Assembly (NCBI GenBank): GCA_016209885.1
Contig: JACQVF010000042.1
Location: forward strand, 1 to 64,000
DNA: 64,000 bases
Origin: Gemmatimonadota bacterium
Lineage (GTDB): Bacteria > Gemmatimonadota > Gemmatimonadetes > Longimicrobiales > Gaopeijiaceae
Direction of reading: 5' to 3'
Shown: piece after piece, positions 9,440-17,022 of the stretch
Layout of the letters: each line of letters starts with the position of its first letter
Position numbering within the stretch: the first letter of the stretch is position 1
Translations under genes and position numbers: made by a program
The notes under the pieces: model-generated
Seen by the model: only the letters and a program-made list of their open reading frames with translations
Told to the model about the DNA's origin: nothing
Databases searched by the model: none

Positions 9440-10273
9440 CTACTTCACTCCCACGCGCACGAGCCAGCTGAAGTACCAGGGTGCGGGGTTCTGGCCCAGG
9501 AGCCGGCGCGCCAGCTCGTCCAGGGCATCGAGCCCGATCTCCGCCTCCGTGCAGCCAGCCCGGAGTACGGCGTTCACCGGGCTTTGACTTCGGGTGAGCG
9601 CTGCGAAGCGTTCCGCGTCCCCCGTCTCCACGCTGTGCAGCGCGATCTCCTTCACGAATCGGAACCGGCCGCTTGTCTCCAGCCACTCGAGCTGCCGATC
9701 CTTGTCCCACTTCACCACGCCGGGGGACGCTCCCCGCTCCCGTTCCAGGCTTCGCACCCGTGCCATGAAGGCGCGGTAGGCGGCCTCCAGCTCCCAGTGC
9801 ACGGTGGGCGGATACTCGGGATGGTACGTGGCAAAGACGCCGCCCGGCCGGAGGATGCGCGCCACCTCGGCGAGCGTAGGTTCCGGCTCCATCCAGTGGA
9901 AGGACTGCGAGCAGGTCACGATGTCGGCGGACGCGCGCGGGAGACCGGTCGCCGTGGAGAGCGCGTCGAGTAACCGGACTGTCGCCCTGTCCGGGCGGCT
10001 GCTGCGCAGGCGGGCGAGCTCGAGCTCGGCCTGGCGGCGCATCTCGGCGTTGGGCTCGACGCCCACGACTTCCGCGGCGCGCTCGGCCCAGATCCAGATG
10101 GACAGGCCGGTTCCGCACCCCAGGTCCACGACGAGGCTGGGGCGCTCGACGGCGGCGAGGCGAGTGAGCACCTCGACGACGAGCTCGGGAGGGCGCGGGC
10201 GAGCCGCGTGGTACCGGTCGGAGAGGCCGCTGAAGCGCTCGACGTTTGCGACGTGGTAGTCCGGGGAGCTCAT
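9440..10273 (-). CDS. Class I SAM-dependent methyltransferase
   Basis: A 277-residue cytoplasmic methyltransferase. Motif I is VVDLGCGTG (residues 48-56), the acidic turn VVGVEPNAEM follows, and motif III is near LRPGGVFATYHPEYPP. The SQSFHWM segment is typical of the ubiquinone/trans-aconitate-type methyltransferase group. The longer open frame up to 10675 lies inside the upstream TctC-like gene, so ATG 10273 is chosen. It lies 10 bases after that gene's stop and is probably co-transcribed. No strong ribosome site is seen, so translational coupling is possible. A trans-aconitate-type substrate would fit the carboxylate setting but is only a guess. Confidence 0.82.
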   Translation of the reverse strand: MSSPDYHVANVERFSGLSDRYHAARPRPPELVVEVLTRLAAVERPSLVVDLGCGTGLSIWIWAERAAEVVGVEPNAEMRRQAELELARLRSSRPDRATVRLLDALSTATGLPRASADIVTCSQSFHWMEPEPTLAEVARILRPGGVFATYHPEYPPTVHWELEAAYRAFMARVRSLERERGASPGVVKWDKDRQLEWLETSGRFRFVKEIALHSVETGDAERFAALTRSQSPVNAVLRAGCTEAEIGLDALDELARRLLGQNPAPWYFSWLVRVGVK

Positions 10274-10283
10274 GGCCCGCACT

Positions 10284-11417
10284 TCACCGGGACGCCTCCA
10301 GGCGCTCGACCCCGTACTTCTCCCGGAGCAGGTTCTGCACCCATTGGAGCGTTGCCGGCGAGATCTGAGTGGCGGCCGCGATCGCTCTCGTGATATCGTC
10401 TCCCACGAAGAAGGGGTAATCACCCACCTCGACGCGGGCGGCCTCGCGGAACGCCGAGTCCTGAGCCAGGTCGCGAGCCGCCTCACGGAGCGCCGCGACC
10501 CCTGCGGGCGGGGCGTCAGCGTGGAGCCAGAGCACCTTGGCCGTGGTGACCGCGGCGGCGAGCACCGCCTTGTAGGCCTCCCACTCGACGCCGGAGGGCT
10601 CGTGGCCGAACCTCTCGACATAGACCTCGCGCACGCTGGGCACGTCCGGGACGGCCGGGTCACGCACGACTTCACCCGTCTCGTCGACGAGCCCGAAGCT
10701 GAAGAGCGGCACGGCGGCCCCCGCTTTCACCAGCGGCATCACGTTGGCCACGTAGGCCGGCATGGTCTGGTACTCGATATTCGTCTCGCCCTGCTCGAAG
10801 GCGAGCCGCGTCGCGCCCCTCGAGGCGTAGCCCAGGATCGTCTGCACCTTGAGATCCAGGAGCTCGAAGGCGAGGAGCAGCATGAGATCGTTGCCAGCGG
10901 CTGAGATCCCGCCGTAGACCAGAGGCTCGCGCACCGTGCCGAGCTCGGCAGCTCGCCGGATCCCGAGCTTCGGCGCGACGAAGGCGACGCCGCCGGTGGG
11001 AGACCCGATGATGGGCGCGAACTCGCGGAAATCGTAGCGGACCATAGGTTCGCCCAGGAGATACCCCAGGAACGTGGATCCGGCGGAGACGAGGGCAGAA
11101 AGCCCATCGTGCCTCCGGCGGACCGCGAACTCGTTCGCGCCGGCGACGCTGGATGCGCCTGCCACGTTGATGACCTGGACGGCGGCGCCGTTTCCGAGGC
11201 GCTTCTGCAGATGGGGGACGAGCACGCGCGTCCACGTGTCCGTTCCGCCGCCCGGCCCGAAGGGGACGATGATCTCGAGCACCTTCCCGCTGTAGAATTC
11301 GGCCGCGGCCCCACCGTCTTGGCGGGCACCAGGCTCGCAGGCGGCCAGGAGGAGCGCCGCCAGCGGGAGGGCCGGCACGAACGTCGGCATGCGGGCTCTT
11401 ACGTGGGCCGGCTTCAT
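10284..11417 (-). CDS. Solitary TctC-like binding lipoprotein
   Basis: A 377-residue TctC/Bug-family binding protein. It starts MKPAHVRARM with a lipoprotein signal ending ALLLAAC, so it is probably anchored in the periplasm. The family segments IIVPFGPGGGTDTW and INVAGASSVAGANEF are clear. GGAG lies before ATG 11417; ATG 11390 is an alternative. Unlike the tctC at 4843 it has no tctA/tctB partners beside it, and its downstream neighbour is a methyltransferase. Solitary TctC proteins are common and may share a permease or act as sensors. Here the permease at 6378 is the nearest candidate partner. Confidence 0.85.
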   Translation of the reverse strand: MKPAHVRARMPTFVPALPLAALLLAACEPGARQDGGAAAEFYSGKVLEIIVPFGPGGGTDTWTRVLVPHLQKRLGNGAAVQVINVAGASSVAGANEFAVRRRHDGLSALVSAGSTFLGYLLGEPMVRYDFREFAPIIGSPTGGVAFVAPKLGIRRAAELGTVREPLVYGGISAAGNDLMLLLAFELLDLKVQTILGYASRGATRLAFEQGETNIEYQTMPAYVANVMPLVKAGAAVPLFSFGLVDETGEVVRDPAVPDVPSVREVYVERFGHEPSGVEWEAYKAVLAAAVTTAKVLWLHADAPPAGVAALREAARDLAQDSAFREAARVEVGDYPFFVGDDITRAIAAATQISPATLQWVQNLLREKYGVERLEASR

Positions 11418-11719
11418 CGCGACTCCAGGTGTTCCGGATATTGGCACGACCGAGGCGCAGGAAGCCCCTGACGCGCCGCCGGCGAATCTTTCCGCCGCGG
11501 AGGTGGCGGTCAAGGTGGGCGGCCGAAGTCGTCCGGCCATCGCGTGCTGGTGGCGTGAGCGGGAGTCGCGGTCAATGGTGCCCGCGGTGTCCGCAGTGTC
11601 CGTGGCGGCCGCAGTTTCCGCCAGTGTCCGTGGGGGTCGTGACTCGCAATGGTCGGACGGCGCCTACCGTCTTAGATTCTGCCTCAGAATTCTGCGCGGC
11701 GACGGACTGGCGAGGAGGG
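11418..11719. other. Intergenic region with GTGTCCG repeats
   Basis: About 300 bases without a supported gene. Three GTGTCCG heptamers occur at 11587, 11596 and 11624 in a degenerate direct-repeat run. A near-palindrome AGATTCTG-CCT-CAGAATTCT lies at about 11674-11693, upstream of the small gene at 11724. The latter could be a hairpin or a regulator site; nothing decides between them. Confidence 0.35.
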
Positions 11720-11723
11720 ATGG

Positions 11724-11921
11724 ATGGATCGCTCGCGGTATCCAACGCGCAGGGCACGTTTCGCGGACGGAGAGCGGGACGCGGTACGCGACCTTACGCC
11801 CGCCGATCGCCTGGCCATGGTCTGGCAGCTCACCCTCCAGGCGTGGGCGTTCAAGGGAGAGATCGACGGTGAGCCCCGACTTCGTCGAGATGTTGGCCGC
11901 GTTATCCGCCGCGGGGGCTGA
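11724..11921 (+). CDS. Small protein paired with nucleotidyltransferase remnant
   Basis: A 65-residue basic protein beginning MDRSRYPTRRARF and ending in a charged RLRRDVGRV tail. A strong GAGGAGGGA ribosome site precedes the ATG. It resembles, from memory of similar two-gene arrangements, the small upstream partner of DUF6036-type nucleotidyltransferase genes. Its 3' end overlaps the downstream GTG of the truncated nucleotidyltransferase in another frame, a layout typical of a coupled pair. I cannot assign a biochemical role. Because its partner is broken, it may be a relic of a toxin-antitoxin-like or accessory pair. Confidence 0.55.
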   Translation: MDRSRYPTRRARFADGERDAVRDLTPADRLAMVWQLTLQAWAFKGEIDGEPRLRRDVGRVIRRGG

Positions 11922-12009
11922 CTACGTGATCGTAGGGGCCCACGCCGTGGCCGTGCACGGGCGACCGCGCGCCACCGGGGATCTCGATATGCGGGGGTGG
12001 TGTGTGTAG
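11869..12009 (+). pseudogene. Truncated DUF6036-like nucleotidyltransferase
   Basis: Only 46 codons remain, starting at GTG 11869. The readable part (EMLAALSAAGADYVIVGAHA, then HGRPRATGDLD) is the N-terminal helix and the G-x-D-x-D-type active-site start of the minimal nucleotidyltransferase fold. Directly after GDLD the frame runs into MRGWCV and a stop, so the second half of the active site and the C-terminal domain are absent. Intact relatives are roughly three to four times longer. The next gene, the CapA-family protein, begins 48 bases later, which suggests a deletion that fused the remnant to a new neighbour. Confidence 0.6.
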
Positions 12010-12056
12010 GCGGTGCGGTGTCAGGCCCGCCGATACGAGTCGAAAGGAGCCTTTCT

Positions 12057-13280
12057 ATGAAGCGTTGTCACGTAGTGGCGGTGCTGGCGGCCGTTGCCCT
12101 GGCCGCCTCCCTGGTTCCGGCGGCGGGTTTGCTGGGCGCACAGGAGGTGACGCTGGTAGCGGGTGGTGACGTGGAGTGGTCGCGATTCACGAAGGAGCCG
12201 GACGTCTTCATGGATCCACCGCGGCGTCAGGATGCGACGTGGATCCAGATCCCGTATCTGAACAACCCGACAAGCCGGGCCCACCTGGAGTCCAAGGGTC
12301 AGAAGCTGGAGGACGCCGAAGACCATCACATCGCGGCCATCAAGTACGGGCTCGAGTTCAAGTCGCCGGCGGAGATGGCACGCTATCCGTATCAGCGGAT
12401 CGCCGACGTGCTGAGATCGGCGGATATCGCGATTCACAACCTGGAGACGCCGCTCTCGGACAAGGCGCGGCACAGCGGGGCGTTCCGGACGCCGGCGGCG
12501 TTCGCGGACGGGCTGCGCTGGGCGGGGGTCGACGTGGTGGCGACGGCGAACAACCACGCGCTGGACGCGGAAGGCGAGGGGCTGGTGGACACGCGGGAAG
12601 CGCTCTGGCGCGCGGGGATCGGCGCGGTCGGCACGGGGCGCGACCTGGAGGACGCGCGCCGTCCGTTCATCGTCGAGCGCCAGGGGATGAAGGTGGGCTT
12701 CCTGGGCTACTCGCAGTTCGTGAATGCGGGCAGCTCGGCGTTCGCGCAGCCGGAGCGCGCGGGCGTGGTGCCGCTGGATCCGTTCATCATCAAGGAGGAC
12801 ATCCGCCGGTTGCGCGAGCAGGTGGACTACGTGGTCGTCTCGTTTCACTGGGGGGTCGAGAACAGCCAGGACACCCATGCGGACCAGCGAAAGTTCGCGC
12901 ACGAGATCATCGACGCGGGGGCGGACGTGATCGTCGGCCATCATCCGCACGTACCGCGGGGCGTGGAGGTCTACAAGGGGAAGGTGATCTTCTACTCGCT
13001 GGGGAACCTCATCTTCGGGCACGCCCACACTTACTGGATGGACAACTACCTGGGCCGCCTCACGCTGGCGCGTGACGGGATCAAGAAGGTCGAAATCCTG
13101 CCAATATCCGGGCGCGGCAACAATCTGGGGCAGCCGCGTTTGCTGGAGGGGGATGCGGCGCGGGCGCTCCTCGAGGACATCCAGAAGCGGACGGCGCAGC
13201 TCGACACGCAGATGGAGGTCCAGGGGAACATCGGCGTCATCCTCCCGCAGGCGCAGGAAAGGCGCGCGGGCAGCCCGTGA
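12057..13280 (+). CDS. Exported CapA-family (PGA_cap) protein
   Basis: A 407-residue protein with a cleavable signal peptide (residues 1-28, ending LLGAQ) and a CapA/poly-gamma-glutamate-synthesis metallophosphatase-like domain. Recognisable blocks are LVAGGDVEWS at the start of the mature part, HNLETPLSD, ATANNHALD, SFHWGVE and IVGHHPHVPRG. The His and Asp residues in these blocks match the family's predicted metal site. ATG 12057 has AAAGGAG upstream; the open frame begins 60 bases earlier without a ribosome site. CapA proteins act in polyglutamate capsule making, but no capB/capC is nearby, so a generic periplasmic hydrolase is as likely. Confidence 0.82.
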   Translation: MKRCHVVAVLAAVALAASLVPAAGLLGAQEVTLVAGGDVEWSRFTKEPDVFMDPPRRQDATWIQIPYLNNPTSRAHLESKGQKLEDAEDHHIAAIKYGLEFKSPAEMARYPYQRIADVLRSADIAIHNLETPLSDKARHSGAFRTPAAFADGLRWAGVDVVATANNHALDAEGEGLVDTREALWRAGIGAVGTGRDLEDARRPFIVERQGMKVGFLGYSQFVNAGSSAFAQPERAGVVPLDPFIIKEDIRRLREQVDYVVVSFHWGVENSQDTHADQRKFAHEIIDAGADVIVGHHPHVPRGVEVYKGKVIFYSLGNLIFGHAHTYWMDNYLGRLTLARDGIKKVEILPISGRGNNLGQPRLLEGDAARALLEDIQKRTAQLDTQMEVQGNIGVILPQAQERRAGSP

Positions 13281-13370
13281 TGGGATGGACGAGGAGAACA
13301 GAGCACAGCGCGACGAGGGAGGCGTGGAGGTGTGTGATGGCGTGGTGGCCCGCCGGGTGGCGGGGCGCTC

Positions 13371-13655
13371 ATGATCGCTCGCGGAGTCCGGCCCTCCTTC
13401 TACCGGATGGGCCGGGACGCCATCGCGAAGGGCGAGGCGGGCGGCCCTTACGCGTACGTGATTGCGCCGGACCAATGGGACGGCGGCGAGGCGGAGTTCG
13501 GCGGACACCCGCGCGGGGCGTTCAAGCTGCTCCTGAACGCGCTCCATGGCTCGACGCTGCCCCGGCTTCCCGGCCGGCCCGCGGTTACGGCGGCGGCGAC
13601 TTCCGCGGCGGGTGAGCGGGCGAGCGGGAAAGCGGGAAAGCGGGAAAGCCGGTGA
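13371..13655 (+). pseudogene. Internally deleted M14 carboxypeptidase remnant
   Basis: A 94-codon frame that matches two separate parts of the M14 gene just downstream. YRMGRDAIAKGEAGGPYAY and VIAPDQWDGGEA match YRMGRESIVAGEAGKPFAW and VIAPDQWDPGEA, encoded near 14953-15046. Then HPRGAFKLLLNALHGSTLPR matches QPRGTFKLLLNALHASTLPR, encoded near 16315. The roughly 1.25 kb that separates these in the full gene is missing, as is the whole N-terminal catalytic half. No signal peptide or ribosome site is seen. It is best read as the residue of a tandem duplicate after internal deletion. Confidence 0.75.
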
Positions 13656-13680
13656 GCAGGCGAGCGGGCAGGTCCGCCCC
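13605..13680. repeat. GCGGGAAA/GCGGGCGA short tandem repeats
   Basis: A G-rich run of degenerate 8-9 base units (AGCGGGAAA three times, mixed with GAGCGGGCG units) lies at the end of the M14 remnant. Similar runs occur at about 29615-29710 and 51605-51640, always beside gene ends. Confidence 0.6.
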
Positions 13681-13768
13681 TCCGCGTCGGCAATTGCTGG
13701 CGTGTCCTGGCAGCGGGCGGTATAGCCCGCTCCCGTCGGCGGGTCCATCAGGTGAAAGGAGAAGCATC

Positions 13769-16426
13769 ATGCGAAGGATGACGCGGGGGTTCCCGGGCGC
13801 TCTGGCCTTGGCGCTCCTGGTGCTGGCGGCGGTGCGGGCGCCGGCCCAGCAGGTGCCGCACCCGAAGGATGTCTTCGGGTTCGAACCGGGGGCCGATCAC
13901 GAGCTGGCCACCTACGACCAGATGCTCCAGTACTACGACCGGCTGGATGCGGCGAGCGACCGCGTGCAGAAGATCGAGATCGGGACGTCGACGCACGGCC
14001 GGCCCCAGCTTCTGCTCCTCATCTCCAGCGAGGATAACCTCCGCCAGCTCGACCGCTGGCGCTCCATCAGCGAGCGGCTCGCGCGGGCCCGCATGAGCGA
14101 CGATGAGGCGCGGCGCCTCGCCGGGGAGGGCCGGGCCATCGTCTGGATCGACGGTGGGATGCACGCCACGGAGCGGGCCCACGGCCAGATGACCTCGCTC
14201 CTGGCGTATCGGGTGGTCACGGAGGAGTCGGAGGAGATGCGAAACATCCGGGAGAACGTGGTGCTGCTGCTGGTGCCGGTGATCAACCCGGACGGCCTGG
14301 ACCGGGTGACCTCGTGGTACCAGAAGGTGCGGGGCACGCCGTTCGCCTGCACGAGTCCGCCGGTGCTGTACCAGGAGTACGTGGGCCACGACAACAACCG
14401 GGACTGGTACATGATTCTCCAGCGGGAGACGAGGAACGTGGCCCGCGTGCTGTACCACGAGTGGTATCCGCAGATCGTCTACAACCATCATCAGACGTCG
14501 CCGGCCTGGACCAGGATCTTTCACCCGCCCTTCTTCGATCCGGTGAACCCGAGCATTCCGGCGGGGGTCATCAAGGGTACGAACCTGGTGGGCGAGGCGA
14601 TGGGGAAGCGGTTCGTGGACCTGAACATGCCGGGGGCGATCTCGCGGAGCGGCTTCGACATGTGGTGGAACGGCGGGATGCGGACGGCCCCGTACTATCA
14701 CAACATGGTCGGGATCCTTACCGAGACGGGGCACGCCTGCCCGGTGCCGCAGTACTGGGACCCCAAGGCGATGCCGGCCAATGTCGGCGGCGCCAGGGGC
14801 GGCGCGCCCACGGATCGGCCGACGCTCTACTACCCGCTTCCGTGGCAGGGAGGATGGGCGCGCTTCCGGGATGCAGTGAACTACATGATCGAGGGGTCGA
14901 TCGCGGTGCTGGACATCGGCGCGGAGCGTCGGGAGGAGTGGCTGTACAACATCTACCGGATGGGGCGCGAGTCCATCGTGGCGGGCGAGGCGGGCAAGCC
15001 TTTCGCCTGGGTGATCGCGCCCGATCAGTGGGATCCGGGGGAGGCGGTGGAGCTGGTGAACGTGCTGCGTAGGGGTGGCGTGGAGGTGCAGCGGGCCACG
15101 TCCGAGTTCCGGGCGGGAGGCCGGAGCTTCCCGGCGGGTTCGTACATCGCGTATGCCGCGCAGCCGTACCGGCCGCACGTCGTCGACCTCATGGAGCCAC
15201 AGAAGTATCCGGACGCGCGCCAGTACCCGGGCGGCCCGCCGATCCCGCCCTACGACATGGCGGGCTGGACGCTGCCGATCCAGATGGGCGTGAACGTCGT
15301 CCGAGTGGACGAGCCGTTCCAGGCAGAGACCGCGGCGGTGGAGATGGCGTCGGCGGAGGGACGGGTCACGGGTGACGCGAGGTTCGGTTATCTCCTGTCA
15401 CACCGGGTGAACGCCGGCTTCCGGGCGGTGAACCGGCTCCTCAAGGCGGGCGAGCGGGTGAGTTGGGCGGGGAGCGCCTTCCGCGTCGGAGGGCAGGAGC
15501 ACGAGGCCGGCACCATCGTGGTGGAGAGCCGTCGCGGCACGCGGGAGCGGGCCGAGGGGCTCGCACGGGAGCTGGGCCTCGAGTTCGTGGGCGTGGCAAG
15601 CCGTCCCGAGGCCGAGCTCTATCCGCTGCGGGTCCCACGGATCGGGCTCTACAAGTCCTGGCAGTCGAACATGGACGAGGGGTGGACCCGCTGGATCCTG
15701 GAGAACCACGAGTTCCCCTTCGATACCCTGCACGATCGGGAGATGCGGACGGCGGACCTCTCCCGGTACGACGCCATCATCATCCCGGACCAATCGCGTG
15801 ACGGGATCCTGCATGGGCACCTGCCGGGCACGATGCCGGACGAGTACGTGGGAGGGATCGGCCTCGAGGGCGCCGGCAGGCTCGAGGAGTACGTGCGGAA
15901 CGGAGGCACGGTGGTGACCCTGGACGCGGCCAGCGACTTCGCCATCGAGCAGTTCGGGCTCCCGCTGCGCAATGTGGTGACGGGCCTGCGCGAGGAGGAG
16001 TTCTACATCCCCGGGTCGCTCATCGCCATGGAGGTGGACGCGACGCATCCCTACGCGTACGGGATGCCGGAGAACGCGGCCGCGTTCTTCGTGGACAGTC
16101 GCGCCTTCGACGTCAGGGAGTCCGCCTCCGCCGGAGACTGGAAGGCGGAGGAGCCGCCGGTGGAGGTGCTGGCCCGCTATCGCGACCGGGACCTCCTCCT
16201 CTCCGGGTGGGCGCTGGGCGCCGAGCGCTACCTGGGCAGAAGGATTGCCGCCGCCCGCGTGCGCCACGGGGCGGGCGACGTCGTGCTCCTCGGCTTCCGA
16301 TCCCAGTTCCGCGGGCAGCCGCGCGGGACGTTCAAGCTGCTCCTCAATGCGCTCCACGCCAGCACGCTCCCGCGGCTTCCCGGCCGCGCAGGGGTGACGG
16401 CGGCGGCCTCGGGCGGGACACGGTGA
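13769..16426 (+). CDS. Secreted M14-family zinc carboxypeptidase
   Basis: An 885-residue exported metallopeptidase of family M14. A signal peptide (residues 1-27, ending APAQQ) is followed by the peptidase domain. Zinc ligands are likely His132 and Glu135 in MHATERAH, with the downstream His in the YNHHQTS segment. INPDGLDR, the NNRDW segment and ILTETGH (catalytic Glu region) fit the family order. The C-terminal half (about residues 450-885) is much longer than a plain M14 domain and has a glutamine-amidotransferase-like look (IPDQS, GGTVVTLDAASDF). GAAAGGAG precedes ATG 13769. It follows a decayed copy of itself. It probably degrades peptides outside the cytoplasm. Confidence 0.88.
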   Translation: MRRMTRGFPGALALALLVLAAVRAPAQQVPHPKDVFGFEPGADHELATYDQMLQYYDRLDAASDRVQKIEIGTSTHGRPQLLLLISSEDNLRQLDRWRSISERLARARMSDDEARRLAGEGRAIVWIDGGMHATERAHGQMTSLLAYRVVTEESEEMRNIRENVVLLLVPVINPDGLDRVTSWYQKVRGTPFACTSPPVLYQEYVGHDNNRDWYMILQRETRNVARVLYHEWYPQIVYNHHQTSPAWTRIFHPPFFDPVNPSIPAGVIKGTNLVGEAMGKRFVDLNMPGAISRSGFDMWWNGGMRTAPYYHNMVGILTETGHACPVPQYWDPKAMPANVGGARGGAPTDRPTLYYPLPWQGGWARFRDAVNYMIEGSIAVLDIGAERREEWLYNIYRMGRESIVAGEAGKPFAWVIAPDQWDPGEAVELVNVLRRGGVEVQRATSEFRAGGRSFPAGSYIAYAAQPYRPHVVDLMEPQKYPDARQYPGGPPIPPYDMAGWTLPIQMGVNVVRVDEPFQAETAAVEMASAEGRVTGDARFGYLLSHRVNAGFRAVNRLLKAGERVSWAGSAFRVGGQEHEAGTIVVESRRGTRERAEGLARELGLEFVGVASRPEAELYPLRVPRIGLYKSWQSNMDEGWTRWILENHEFPFDTLHDREMRTADLSRYDAIIIPDQSRDGILHGHLPGTMPDEYVGGIGLEGAGRLEEYVRNGGTVVTLDAASDFAIEQFGLPLRNVVTGLREEEFYIPGSLIAMEVDATHPYAYGMPENAAAFFVDSRAFDVRESASAGDWKAEEPPVEVLARYRDRDLLLSGWALGAERYLGRRIAAARVRHGAGDVVLLGFRSQFRGQPRGTFKLLLNALHASTLPRLPGRAGVTAAASGGTR

Positions 16427-16506
16427 GCTGGCGGCGGCCGGGCGCGCGCGAGCCAGCGGAGTAGCGGGCTGGCCTCAAGAGCGCTGCCCGACGCGCCCAG
16501 GCTGAA

Positions 16507-16538
16507 GGAGCCCCGGTGGACGTGTCCGCCGGGGCTCC
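16507..16538. terminator. GC hairpin after M14 gene
   Basis: GGAGCCCCGG and CCGGGGCTCC form a perfect 10-bp stem around a 12-base loop, about 80 bases after the M14 stop. There is no T-run, so it is a hairpin with terminator-like placement rather than a textbook intrinsic terminator. Confidence 0.5.
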
Positions 16539-16621
16539 GTCGTGTTGGCCGGGCTTGGGGACCCACGCGATGCGGAGATCCACGATCCGCGAAATCCGCG
16601 ATCTGCATGGCCCGTCGCAAG

Positions 16622-16693
16622 GTAGCGAATACAACCCGAAGGGGGGGACATTCCTGCTTCACTGAAGGCGGACACTTCCGTTTCAACGCTACA
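16622..16693. mobile_element. Possible insertion-sequence end relic
   Basis: Two spaced direct copies of a GGACAYTYC-TTCA motif (GGACATTCCTGCTTCA at 16646 and GGACACTTCCGTTTCA at 16670) sit between GTAGCG at the left and its inverse CGCTAC at the right. Repeated GGACATT-type blocks next to a short terminal repeat are typical of IS21-like ends. No transposase is present, so this would be a relic. Confidence 0.35.
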
Positions 16694-17022
16694 CCGCGAT
16701 GCGCTTGCTACGGTTTCATGGTTGCCCCCGTTGACGGGGCTCTGGACTCGGCGCATCTTTAAAGATGGCTGGGATTTCGCCAGACGCGGTCGTCTCACCC
16801 GGCATACCCGAACCGCGAGCAACCGGGCTGGCCTCTAGTGCGCCGGCTCGGATCTTTGTTAGATAGGGCCAGCCAGAGACCATCCTAGAGCAGGCGCGCC
16901 GCGCGCGTGTCGGCCATGGCCGGGGTGATACAACCGGCGTCCCTCTTCACAGGCCTGCACGGCGATGTGCGCGTACTCGGGGGGCTGCATACGATGTGGG
17001 ATACAGGAAAGCGAGCCGCAGC

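Larger units (their letters stand above)
16427..17022. other. Intergenic region with hairpin and IS-like relic
   Basis: About 600 bases without a gene between the M14 and DUF5916 genes. It contains a strong 10-bp hairpin (16507-16538) and a fragment that looks like an insertion-sequence end (16622-16693), both listed separately. A TACGAT hexamer at 16990-16995 is a weak -10 candidate for the DUF5916 gene. The rest shows nothing I recognise. Confidence 0.45.
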
